Shown here: one piece after another, positions 49,743 to 60,200 of the stretch
Layout of the letters: each line of letters opens with the position of its first letter
Numbering within the stretch: position 1 is the stretch's first letter
Source of the DNA: Prunella strophiata
Lineage: Eukaryota; Chordata; Aves; Passeriformes; Prunellidae
Assembly: GCA_036583965.1 (NCBI GenBank)
Contig: JAZBQD010000027.1
Span: 2,932,687-2,996,686, forward strand
Length of the DNA stretch: 64,000 bases
Direction: 5' to 3'
Notes under the pieces: model-generated
Seen by the model: the letters and a program-made list of their open reading frames with translations, nothing else
Told to the model about the DNA's origin: nothing
Database searches by the model: none
Position numbers and translations under genes: made by a program

Positions 49743-50189
49743 CACATGTCCTGGTGTGGGACACAAGGAAGAAGATCTCACCTGAGCTCACTGTGACTGC
49801 ACAGCACCCAAACTCTGTGCACCAAAGGGATCCCCTCCAGCAGTGTCTATTTGGTGGGTGGTGAACACATGCACATATTGGAAGTGCAGGAATGGAGCCA
49901 TACATCCAGGGTTGCAGTCTCTACTTGTCTCTAAGAAAGTTTCTCCACAGTTAATTCTTAATCAAATTTGCTTTAATTGCTGCAAGTTATTGGCTGGTGA
50001 TTTTATTTACCATCGATGTCCATTCTGATCTTTTTAAAATTGAGATCTGTATTTGCGTCACTGAAAAAACATTCAACAATGTTGCTTAAGACTTCAATAA
50101 TCCTTAGGCTTGTTTCCTTTTAACCCAGAAAAGAAAGTTTTTGAAACAGTACCGCCAGCATTTGCAAAATCCAGGGTTTGCTATCCACT
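49743..50189. other. Non-coding stretch between repeats
   Basis: Mixed sequence, possibly containing further diverged CR1 at its left end. Nothing else is recognised. Confidence 0.4.
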
Positions 50190-50290
50190 GACTAATCCTC
50201 ACACATTATTGCCATTTCATGGAAGAGGAAACTGAAACATAGGCAAGTCCCCACATCCCTGAGCAGGTCAGAGGCAAAACTGAGACTGGA
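50190..50290 (+). mobile_element. Ancient MIR/L3-like relic, sense orientation
   Basis: ACTAATCCTCACACATTATT, GCCATTTCATGGAAGAGGAA, ACTGAAACATAGGCAAGTCC and GAGCAGGTCAGAGGCAAAAC follow the MIR order (AATCCTCACAACA... CCATTTTACAGATGAGGAA... ACTGAGGCACAGAG... GTCAGTGGCAGAGC). It abuts the CR1 copy that begins near 50308. Confidence 0.72.
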
Positions 50291-50307
50291 CTTCTTCAAA
50301 GTTGATT

Positions 50308-50480
50308 TCTCAGAGGATGGTGAGGCCCTAGCACAGGTTTCCCCTTCCCTGGAAGTGTTCAAGGCCAGGCTGGATGGGGGTTGGAGCAAGCTGGTCTAGT
50401 GGAAGGTGTCCCTGCCCATGCCAGGGGGTGGAATGAGGTGGTCTTTAAGGTCCCTTCCAACCCAAACCATTCCGTGATTT
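50308..50480 (+). mobile_element. CR1 LINE 3' end, sense orientation
   Basis: GGCCCTAGCACAGGTTTCCC, CCCTGGAAGTGTTCAAGGCC, AGGCTGGATGGGGGTTGGAG, CTGGTCTAGTGGAAGGTGTC and CTTTAAGGTCCCTTCCAACC, ending in AAACCATTCCGTGATTTC, is a complete CR1 3' end with the usual ATTCTATGATT-type terminus. It is 5' truncated. Confidence 0.96.
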
Positions 50481-53200
50481 CTCCACTAGACGTAGGCTAC
50501 ACATCTAACTTTACCAAAGACATTTACATTTTGTATCAGCCTCGAGCAGACTTTATATAGTGTAAGAAAAGTCATCCTCACAGCTACTTCATTTCCTCCA
50601 GCTATTCATAGCAGCCCTGCAAAAAGTCAACACTGTATTACACAACAGCGTAGGTTTAGCGGTGAGAGTTTTAACAGGCCGGGCAGTCAATATACATTGC
50701 AAGAAAAACATATGCCAGACTCTGAACTATGGAAATCACAGGAGCCAACGGAGCTGTCTTGTGTTACACTAGCCAGGAATCTAACTCAATAGCTGGTGCA
50801 AATATATACTAAATAAAACCCAGCTTTATAAATAGCATCTCTCTCCACTGGCACATACCCACCGGCACTCGGTCACTGAAAGAGAACCGAAAGCACACTC
50901 TTGGCATTGTCTTGAAAAAATGTGTCTGCCCAGAAAAACGGGATCCAAATACATCCCTTTCCTAGGGCAGGCAGTTGTGCACAATATATTAGAGAAGTTC
51001 TCTCTGTTTGGCTTTTTTTTCCCTCTGGGTACCTCCAGTTCTGTGTTTTATATCTCTATGAGTCACAACATGAACCTGAAGATGCCACTGGGGGTACCTG
51101 CTCTAGAAATGCAATTAAACTGGCTATAGTAGTTAGGGGACTGAGGTAATTCCCTACAAGTTCTTGTCCAAAATCCTATCTCCACTCCAAGTGTTGCCTT
51201 TAGGCTCCTCTTTGGAACAGGGATACCGCTGTTGCTGTGATAGAGGGACCCAAGCTTTGAAGTGAATGCTTCACATGGTCCCAGACCTTAGAGCAGGTCA
51301 ACATTTCACCATCCTTGGCTTCCACAACATCTTTCTCCTTCCAAAGGAAATTAGAAAGTTCACTCTCCCAAGATTCCTAATACTCCCTTTACTAACTTGC
51401 AGTGATTTAAGAGATTACTCACACGAGCCATATCTATGTTTAGATGGGGAACATCCCAGATTCCCCTTGGGGACTGGAGCAACTTTTAAAACAACTCTTC
51501 CAGACCATAAACAAGTTCAGATACAGACAACTAATGTCTACCACCAGTTTTCCTAATTTTCACAATCTCTGATCCAGACATTTTAATACTAGAGTTTATG
51601 TCCTACTAGAAGAGATGTGGTTGCAAGATCCACCATACTCCAAAGAGGTGGGGGAAAATATACATGCATAAAAGAAAATATTTAACAAGCAGAAGCCATT
51701 CCAGCTTCTTTCCCCTACTCTGGCACCCCTCTTCTTCTCAGAAACACAACTTGTTCCATACAACCATCAGAGAAAACAAAGCCTTGTTTCCTGAGGATTC
51801 GCATCGCATGTCTTCATTCCTCCCAGGACAACATCCTGCACTTCTCCCTCAACTCCTTTATGATTCATCTTCCCCTTCCCTGCGATTCCTCCCTTCCCGA
51901 CCTCTGGCCCTCACATCTGGAAGAGCGAGAGGCAGCTTGCGTGTGGCTGCTTCCAAGCTCTGCATCTGCTGACTGACGCGCCAGACAGACAAAGGTGAGG
52001 CTCACCCTGCCGACATTCCTCCTGGGAGGATGTGGATGGGGGTGTCTCTTCCCTGCTCAGCCACCATTTTCATAAAAAAAAGGAAAAAAGGTAGAAACTT
52101 GGTGTCTTTGAGAGCTTTTATCTGTCTGTCATACTGGAATGAAATTAGCCAATAGGGATAAATGTTCTGTGAGCATTACCTACGGGCAGAGTGGAGGCTG
52201 CAGCAGAAACCAAGCTGAAAGAGGAAAGAACTGAGAGGCACAGCTCGGGAAACCACTTCCACTTCACAAACTCTCCCAGTCTCCAAATGACTGACGGGAG
52301 TGAGACCCTAGGTCTGAATTTAGTAGCACACCCTGTCCCTGCTGCCCACTGGAACCATTTCCTTTGAACAAATGGAAAAGCACAGGGAGCTTTTCTATGC
52401 AAACCCCTTGGAGGACACTTCCCTTCCCCAGGAACTGCTGGAATTTCCCAAGTTCTGGCTTAGGGAAAGGGCTGCACCTCGGAACTTAGAAACCAAGGTA
52501 AAGGGAGCTGCATTCACCCCAGGTACAGAACAGCCTGGGCTGGTCTTCCACACATCGGCAACTTCAAAATGCCATTCAGTGGCAACCTGACAAGGTTGTG
52601 TTTCAACAGGAGTACGTTATCTCTCTTTCCAAGGCTGGGCAGGCCACTTCCTAACAGACAACCCAACAGGCCCTGACAAGTGATTAAATAAGTTAAGGTT
52701 GGGGGGGATTTTTTTCTTTTCTGTTCCAACACTTAAAGCCTGACTCTGGAGTCAGTTGAAGCAAAGACCTTGTTCCAGCAGTGCTGATAAGGACAATGCA
52801 CCCTCACAGGTGGAGCTTGCAGGCACGGAGCTGGATGGGAAGGCAGATACCACTGCAGAGGCAATGGCTTCGCCTGCACCGATGCCAGCAGCACGTTCCT
52901 GCTGGAGGAATGGAATCAGTGTGGAAGGAGCCTTTGCCACGCAGTGGGCCGAGGATGGTTTATGGGGATGGCAGAATGGATGTGGTTAAAATTTTAATCA
53001 GGATGACATGTGTTGTTGACATATGGCAACGCACCACCATCTGGATTCAGAAACAGACCTGGGTTTTCAAGCTGTTGCTGGCCAAAGCCAAGAACATTGC
53101 TGAGGTGCTAGGTCAGACTGGCTGGGAAGGGTTCTGCCAGCAATCCCTCTTGACACAGTATTGCTTTCATTAAAGCAGCCTGCCTGCCTACCCATCTGAG
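50481..53200. other. Non-coding stretch, nothing recognised
   Basis: Mixed composition with chance frames up to 130 codons (52781-53173). No domain, promoter or repeat family is recognised. Confidence 0.4.
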
Positions 53201-55719
53201 GTGAAAGAGGGAGAAAGTCCGTGAAAGGTGGGGGGAACAGCGAGAGAAAAAGGTCAGAAAAGGAGTTGAGCTAATGGACCCACTATCTGCCCTGCTAGGG
53301 GCTCTGCAGTGTGCTCAGGTCACTCCACTGCAGCCACTCGTTTTGTGGTCTTGTAGGGTAAGCAAAGTCCCTGCTCCCTGCGGGAGCCCTGCCGTTCCTG
53401 AGGAGTTCCTGCCTGCCTCCCAGCAGCAGGCATCCAGCACAAGAACAAAGCACCTGAGGTTCAACTGCTTAACCATTTCATCTCCCCTGCAAGCCAAGCG
53501 TGGGCTGAGTTACCTTCAGCCAAGGGGGGAAGGAAAGGAGGGAGGGAGGAAAATGTGAGCCACATTTCTGTAGACTGATCTAACAAAGTAACAAAAGAAA
53601 ATGAGAAAGAAAATTCCAGGACAACTCTTAAAGGCTTAAAATGTCCAAGCAGCTAACATTTTATCCTAGCAGAATTCCTCTGGGATTAGCTTGGCTTTCC
53701 AGGCATAATAAAGTGTTTTACAGTTCTTTTATTTTACCCATCCCATTTTCTTTTTTTATTTGCATAACACTCTCATCAATTAGTGCGTCTCTGTTTGCTC
53801 TCAAACAAATCCAGCGCTCATGGCTAAAACTGCAGCGCAAGAGAGACACCCAATAAACTCCTGCACGTCCCGAGCCGCTGCCTCATTCCTGTCGGATACG
53901 CCGCTCCTTTGGAAGGCTTCGACTCTCGGCTCCGCTGACCTGAATGCAAGTGGCTGGGGGGAAAGGAGGGGGGCTTCAGCATCTCTGAAATTTGGCTCCA
54001 AATCATTGTGTTGCCATGAAACGTGCCTTAGCCTAACAAAAGCCATGGACTGGGATACACCAAGCAGCGCTGCACCCGCTGCATAACGACTCGGTCCCCG
54101 GACACACCAAGGGAGCAACTCGGAGCCAGCTTGAGATCAACAGCAGAAATTCCTCTTTCCTTCAGTGAAGCCAGGCTTTCATCCTCTGTCTTCAAAGGGA
54201 TTACCTATAAAATTCTCAGCTACGAGGCTTGTGTAATTTCAGTCTAACTCCAGAGAAAGAGTAAAAAATGAAATTCTAGAATTCTCCTGTGTGTCTTAAT
54301 AAGACACCATTCTCCCAAATTCTGCTCCCTAAGAAAAAAATGGGATGGCACCATCACCTCAACCTTTCCTTTGTTTTTGCTTAATTTTTGAAAACTCCAA
54401 ACTTCAGGGCAAAGGAGGATGAATTTATGATATGGGAGGCATCTAAGTGCAAGCCCCTAAGAACAGCAATGTATTTAACAGCTAACATATGTGCATATTC
54501 CTCCTTTTGCAATGCAAGAACACAGCTACATTTTAAAGTCTGGCAAAGCAGGAATATATAGGACAGATCCCACACTGCACTTTTTATTATAAATTTAAAT
54601 ATGAATGGGAATTACACCACATTTTATTCTACTTCAAGTTCATTTTTTGGAAAGCCACAAACAAGTTGGAGATTAACATCAGTCATCCCAGACTTCAGAC
54701 AACACTGCTACAAGCTGGGAAGTATAGATATTAAAATTTATGTTCACCAGTTGCAAAACTATTAGCTAGTTTGGAATGCACATACATATTTTGTGCATAT
54801 AACACCCTAAAAAGTCATAATGTTAGGTTCTGCACGTCAATATAAAATTTGCAATGACTCCCTTTTAGATATTAATTCCAGGGAAATAGTTAGTCCTAGA
54901 GCCTGGAGAACGCAATATTAAAAGAAGTATTTTATTTCCCAATCTATATAAAGAAGGGAACCATTCCCTTGAAAAATGTCCCCTTGATATGTTTCGTAAA
55001 TAGGTTAATACAATTTGAAATTAAACTTGATTCTGCAGCATGATAATATAATATCAGAAATGCATTCCAGAGGAAAAGCCGGCATTAATCATCGATTCCA
55101 GAAGACAGTTCCTATTTCACCATGAAGCAGCAATGCCCACAGAACGCCACACAGGCCACACAGACAGGAAAGATGCCCAACACCCCAAAGAGTTGCTGTC
55201 AATGGCTTAACTAAGCCCTGCCAGTGCCCCTAACCATGGGCTGTGAGAGCCGTGCCATCGACTCCCATCGCTGCGCTGGAGCCAAGCCGTGCAAGGAAGG
55301 CTCAGGAATTCTCTGGCCGTGCACACTCAGAGTATGAAAATAAACAAAGCATTTTCAAAGGCTCTCAGAAAAAAAATGTAGATGAGTTAAAAGGCGGCTG
55401 GTTTTTTAAAAAACCTCCATATCCTGACCTTGCACTCTCTCTGATTTTGTTGAAAGCTGGGGAGGGAGAACACGTCTTGGGAAATTTAGACTGTGGTTCT
55501 CTTCTAGCTTTTTCACGGTCACAGGTTTACCCCAAAGTTGTGTTTTCCTTCTATTATTTTACAAACTTAAAAATAACAAAGAAAACACAAGCGGATGCAT
55601 TATTTACTCAGCCACCAGCCTTTAAATATCACTTACTGAGGCATAGCCACCTCACCTTTCTCCTCAGACATCCACACCCCCACTTATCCACTTTCCTCCA
55701 TTTTAACCTTGTGTCAATG
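53201..55719. other. Non-coding stretch
   Basis: A CpG-containing patch at 53860-54100 carries opposed frames of 88 and 105 codons. A (GGGA)n-like run lies at 53538-53550. After 54.3 kb the sequence is AT-rich. A 188-codon plus-strand frame (55243-55809) ends in a low-complexity F/L/S run from the pyrimidine tract and is not accepted as a gene. Confidence 0.4.
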
Positions 55720-55779
55720 TTTTCTCTCTTCTTTTCCCTTTCTCTCTTTCTCTCTGCTTCCCTCTCATTCTTTCTACAG
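55720..55779 (+). repeat. Pyrimidine-rich tract ending in an acceptor-like CTACAG
   Basis: About 57 bases of almost pure C/T end in ACAG at 55776-55779. A donor-like CAG/GTACCC follows 18 bases later. It may be a simple repeat that imitates a splice acceptor. No coding exon follows. Confidence 0.7.
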
Positions 55780-55797
55780 TTATTACTTAACCTTCAG

Positions 55798-58070
55798 GTA
55801 CCCACTTAAGCAACCCACCAAATAGCAGTAATGAGCACACAGAGTCAATAGTGTGGTACGTAATCACCTTGCCTACTGTGTTAATGTCAGTTATCTTTTG
55901 CTAATGTACATGACAGGCTTTATCTTTGCAGAGTAGCAAGAGTGAATTGCTGTTTGTTTGGGATCAGCTATTGTTACTGCACCTGGGCTCTTTTTTTTTT
56001 TTTTTCCCCCCAATTCTTAAAGTGTTTTTTATTTGAGTGGAAAAGAACATATTAACACATTAAAAAAATCCCAAAACCCAAGAGAGAAGTAATACAAGAT
56101 TCTTCTATCACATCCATGCCAGCTCATCCCTGAAGATGATGGAGTTGCACTGGTCCAATGATACAACCACATTATTTTTAACTGGCTTTAACTATGCCAC
56201 ATTATTGCCTGACACTACCCAGAGACAGGGCACACCACCCACAGCCCTGGGTTTCCCTAACAGTTGGGGGGATTTAGCCCTTTTTTAATTGCTTTTTGAC
56301 TGGTTTGAGTGTTTGTTTGTTCAGGTTTTTAACAGCTTTCTTATTTCTTCAAGGCAATGAAAGCCAGTTCTTCCCTGGGGGAGAGCACACCACACAGGAG
56401 GGATGTGCTGCGAAGCTGGACACAGGACAGAGGATCCATTGCAAAGCTGGATGTTCCCTGAACCCTTTGTGCCAAAATGGTAACCCAAGGCAAGTCAGGG
56501 CTCCGGGTGTAAAGCTCATGTAATTTGTATTAACTTCTAACACAGCTCCTGGCTGTGAAGCCCCAGCTCCAGAGCAGAGTCCCAGGTATTTCCCTGCCAG
56601 CTGGGAAAAGGGTTTGCTCTGAAAAGCCAGGAGTGGGGCAGCAGCCGAGCCTCTGCAGCACTGCAGGTATTTGTGGGGCTGGAGTAGGTTCCATCATAAC
56701 TCTCATCTGCATAAACCCATTCCCAGAAATGTTCTCTTTGCACTTCAGTTCACTTCTATAATACCACAGGTACATCCAGCCAGCTCCACGGAGAGAAACA
56801 ATCCAAACACACCGAGGGGAGAACAACTTCTTTTACATCTCTGAATCCTCTAATAATATTTGCTCTGAAGGTCTCCTATTCCCTCTCCCAGAGACAAAGA
56901 GGAGAAAGAGAAAGGAGCGTGTGGATACATGTACATGGAGAAACACGCATTCAACATGATGGCAAAGCCTTATCTGGCCTTAAAAAACTGGCAGAAGGGT
57001 TGACTTCTTTATAGCATCAGACCATTAAAGCTACAAAACCTCAATTAAAAAACTGCCAGAAGATTTTTTTACTTTGTTCCAGAAGGCTATAAAACCAGTT
57101 ATGAGGGAAAAAAACCTGCTTTTACCATGGAAAGTCCAAACCATAATTACAGCCACACTTAATGTTATTGCACACCAGGATGACTCTAACTCCCATATCA
57201 TTATTTTTTATTTACTATTTATTTTGCATTTTCTATTCTGTACTTGATAAGGCATTAAAAAACCAAATTAAATAATATAACATATCATTAATATGGTTTG
57301 TTTTACCCAAGGCCACGAACACACCAAACCAGCTTGTTTACCTTGGTTTATTCTTGCCTGGAAGCAATTCAGAGCAGGGACAATGGGGAGGAGTGGTGCA
57401 TGCACAACTGGGACTCAACCCAAACCAGCACCTTTGGTGGTTACTTGCATCCCTCATGTTAAAATCTAGCAACCATATTCCTCAAAATTCCTCAAATCCT
57501 TATGGCAGGCTTTTTTAATCAAGTAACAAGGAGACACAGGCCCTTTATTTCTATTTGGCAGATCAAATCTGAGATATGGCACGAGAAACGTGTACTTGCC
57601 CTCTTCAGACAGATTTTAAGATGCAATCCCAGCAAAGTCTCTGGTTTAGATCTTGGTGATAATCTACCACAGCAGTATCTGTCTTAGGAATACACAGGGT
57701 TGATAAGACGGATAAATCCAACAGGAGGACTAAGAGGACAGTAATCGGCCTAAGCTCCAGTGGATTTTGATCTGTATGGGGGGAAATCTCTGTGAGATGC
57801 AGAGGGTAGGAAGAAATGAGGGTAGAAAAGGTTTATGGCCATTATTTTGTGCTCTGGAATAATGAAGTCTCAGGGCAGAGGAAGGTTGTTTCCCATTCTT
57901 TGCAAGCACATCCACCAACTCTCAGTGGGGAACGGAAGCCAAGTCCTGGCACTGTCCATTCAGGAGTACGTCCTCCACAGACCCTCCAGGAATGCTCCTC
58001 CCACCTTGGTGTCCCTATCAGCAGGACCAGGAGACCTGATCAAATGGGTGACCTCTCTGCTCATCACAGG
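55798..58070. other. AT-rich non-coding stretch
   Basis: A T run lies at 55991-56005. Frames of up to 98 codons at 56.5-56.8 kb oppose each other. Diverged CR1 sequence may extend left from 58071 to about 57.9 kb, but the match is too weak to mark. Confidence 0.4.
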
Positions 58071-58127
58071 GAGATGGAACTGGATAATCTTTAAGGTCCC
58101 TTCCAACTCAAACCATTCTATGATTTT
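58071..58127 (+). mobile_element. CR1 LINE 3' end, sense orientation, short
   Basis: GAGATGGAACTGGATAATCT followed by TTAAGGTCCCTTCCAACTCA and AAACCATTCTATGATTTTA matches the terminal bases of avian CR1. Upstream sequence is too diverged to join with confidence. A 187-codon frame that runs across it (57835-58398) is therefore not a gene. Confidence 0.9.
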
Positions 58128-58779
58128 ACGAACCCTGAAACCAGAAAGTTCTCAATCCGTGTGGGCACATGGCGTTTCCCTGACACGATGGGCATCCTCG
58201 TCCTGGCTGCCTTCCAGCTCTTGTAATTACATGCTGCTGACCCAACGACCCCTCACAGTTTCCATAGGCTGTGTTAGTTTTCACTTCCTATTGTGTTGCT
58301 TTGCACTTTCCAGGAGTTGCCATGCGCAGCCCCAGAGACACCTGCATCTTGCAGATGAAGCTATGGAACGCCGTAGCTTCTCAGGGAAGCTTAATTAATT
58401 TATTACTGCAAAGTTGGGCTGGTGCTAGGAGGTGCTACCACAGTAAGGACAAACCAAGGCGATGCTGGTTCTTTGAGGAGGAAAACCAGTATTTCACACA
58501 GGTTCTCCTTCTTTCAGAGACTGGACAATGAAAAATAAAAGAAAAGTCTTTTCCAAGGAAGGCTTTTTCTGCACTGATTCCAACCCCTCTGATGGCCCCG
58601 GTTCAGCAGCATGCAGTGCTGGGTGCTGCCTTTAACATGTGTGTTTATTTATCAAGGAGTTAAAGGACAAAGAAGGATGCATGAGGCATGTTGGGGATCT
58701 GCTGCAGGGAAGACAGGGTTAAACCAGCCCTGAGCACTATGGAGCATGTTTGAAGGAAGTCTCACAAAAGTAATTTTAA
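58128..58779. other. Non-coding stretch, nothing recognised
   Basis: Ordinary sequence between the CR1 end and a pyrimidine tract. Confidence 0.4.
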
Positions 58780-58988
58780 CTCCCTCCGTCTCGCTCGCTC
58801 CCTCCCTCCCTTACTCTCTCCTCCCCTTCGTTTTCCCAGGTTGTACATTATTCCTCATTCTTTACATTGTGGTTATATTTATTCCATGTTCCATTGAAGC
58901 CGTATATTAAAAGTGCCAGTTCTGAGCTTCTGCTGTACAAGGGGAAAGAAAGGAAGGGGAAAAAAAAAGAAAGAAAGGAAAAAAAAAG
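58780..58988. repeat. Pyrimidine-rich tract, then purine-rich tract
   Basis: C/T-rich sequence with CTCC and CTCG units (58780-58837) ends in TTTTCCCAG, and is followed about 100 bases later by a G/A-rich tract (58939-58988). The first imitates a splice acceptor at 58838-58839. The opposite strand bias of the two tracts could allow pairing between them. Confidence 0.7.
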
Positions 58989-59080
58989 TGCTGGTATTCA
59001 GTTCCTGTGAGCTCTTGCTCACTTTGAGCGCTGTTCCTATTACACAATAATGTGTTATTTTGTTGAATTTTGGCATCCAT

Positions 59081-59458
59081 CTAGCTCATCTGGTCAGGAG
59101 CCAAAAAATTAGAGTGTGTCAGTCCACCAGTTCCTCTGCAGAGACGCGCTCCCCTCGCCCAGCGCGTGCTCCGCGCTCCTGGCCTGGGGCCAGCAAGGGA
59201 AATCCATTTTACATACAGAACGCACAGAGCTCCAGCGCTCCGAGACTTTTTACCTACTAAAATAACTTTATGGACAAATGCCAGCCTGCGAGGCACATGC
59301 GGCAGGGAGCGTTTGGCACCGAAAACACGGTGAAGCGCTCGGCGGAGGCACCGAAGTTTTCCAGAAATGAGGAAATGGCTGTCGGTGCCGTCGTGGCACC
59401 TCACGTGACTTGGCACCGCCCGCCTCATTGGCCGGCCCCGCAGCCGAGCAGCCGCCAT
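59081..59458 (-). CDS. Candidate first coding exon, unrecognised, minus strand
   Basis: The frame starts with an ATG inside the minus-strand YY1-type motif (ACATGGCGGC), an arrangement typical of genes whose start codon overlaps this promoter element. It runs 125 codons, beginning MAAARLRGRPMRRAVPSHVR and rich in Arg and His, without a domain I recognise. A donor-like AG/GTAAAA word at about 59261 (minus strand) could end an exon of some 65 codons, and the rest of the frame would then be intronic. The partner exons, if any, would lie to the left and I could not find them. It may equally be a chance frame in GC-rich DNA or the 5' part of a non-coding transcript. Confidence 0.18.
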   Translation of the reverse strand: MAAARLRGRPMRRAVPSHVRCHDGTDSHFLISGKLRCLRRALHRVFGAKRSLPHVPRRLAFVHKVILVGKKSRSAGALCVLYVKWISLAGPRPGARSTRWARGARLCRGTGGLTHSNFLAPDQMS

Positions 59459-59510
59459 GTAAGGAGCGGGAGCTTCGCCCCTCGCTGCATCCTTAAAATG
59501 GCGGCCCCGC
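59395..59510. promoter_or_regulatory. Probable bidirectional promoter core
   Basis: The segment contains the palindrome TCACGTGA at 59401-59408 (E-box of the USF/MITF/TFE type), ATTGG at 59427-59431 (inverted CCAAT box), a GC-rich stretch, and two YY1-type motifs pointing away from each other: GCCGCCATGT at 59451-59460 (minus strand) and AAAATGGCGGC at 59495-59505 (plus strand). In known promoters YY1 motifs often lie just downstream of the start site in sense orientation, and frequently overlap the start codon. Divergent motifs therefore suggest transcription in both directions from about 59465-59495. No TATA box fits this position. Start sites are inferred, not observed. Confidence 0.5.
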
Positions 59511-59626
59511 CGCGCGCCCGGCGAGCGAGCCCAGCCCAGCCCAGCCCAGCCCAGCCCCAGCCCCAGGGCTTCTTTTTGTCCCCAACGTTTTTCCCCCTCC
59601 TTCCCCCTCCGCTGAAGTTTTTATAA
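59498..59626 (+). CDS. Candidate short coding start, unrecognised, plus strand
   Basis: The ATG lies inside the plus-strand YY1-type motif, with A at -3 and G at +4, a strong start context. The frame begins MAAPPRARRASPAQPSPAQP and becomes Pro/Gln-rich because it crosses the CCAGC tandem repeat, then ends after 42 codons. It has no recognised domain. It could be the start of a spliced gene to the right, an upstream frame in a leader, or meaningless. I saw no convincing splice donor. Confidence 0.13.
   Translation: MAAPPRARRASPAQPSPAQPQPQGFFLSPTFFPLLPPPLKFL
59528..59567 (+). repeat. (CCAGC)n tandem repeat
   Basis: Five to seven CCAGC units, the last ones with an extra C. The unit is not a multiple of three, so a frame across it changes register with unit number. 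Confidence 0.9.
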
Positions 59627-60200
59627 ACCTTTACAGATTTGAGTAGAAACAGATTTCTCACAACTTGCTCCGCGTCTCAATTTCACAGCTCAGCATACAC
59701 TCAGGCACTGTCAAAAGCTTGACAGCGTTCCAGGGAAAATATTAACTGTAAACTTTCCAACAGGAATTGAAGGCATACACGGCTCCCGTCAGGATGGCCC
59801 CTCCACCAAGAGCAGGGAAGGCAATGTTTTCACAGGTTTCCAGAGCTCGCGCTGCCGCCAAACCCGCCGCGACCCCCAAGATGGTCCCGCTTCGCCGCAT
59901 CGCGGGCGCAATTAAGAGGATCGCCCTGCCATGTGCCTTGCACTCGCAGGCCGGACCCATTGAACACTGCATGCTCTGATGTATAAATATTTGCCTCTGG
60001 CTAAAGTTCAAGCAGCCCTCTGTGGCTGCCAGACACAACAGAACACCAACATCCAAGGGAAAGTGTTTACTGCAGCACTGGCCAACGCAGCAACTGCCAG
60101 CGATCGAGCCGCTCGCCTCGGCCCGGCCCGCGGGCGCTTATCGCCGAGTACCTGGCTGTCGGCCACCCCACGCCTGCTGCCCTGCCCAGGAAATGGTTAA

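Larger units (their letters stand above)
59130..60200. other. CpG island
   Basis: CpG dinucleotides are frequent over about 1 kb, with peaks at 59144-59170, 59290-59350, 59380-59525 and 59840-59895, and 60100-60165, unlike nearly all of the rest of the window. In birds such islands usually mark promoters of broadly expressed or developmental genes. A TA-rich break at 59580-59780 divides it in two. Exact observed/expected values were not computed. Confidence 0.75.

Noticed and set aside
55243..55809. 188-codon plus-strand frame
   Set aside because: The final third is a low-complexity translation of a pyrimidine tract. No recognisable domain.
57835..58398. 187-codon plus-strand frame
   Set aside because: It runs across the end of a CR1 element, so it cannot be a conserved host coding exon.
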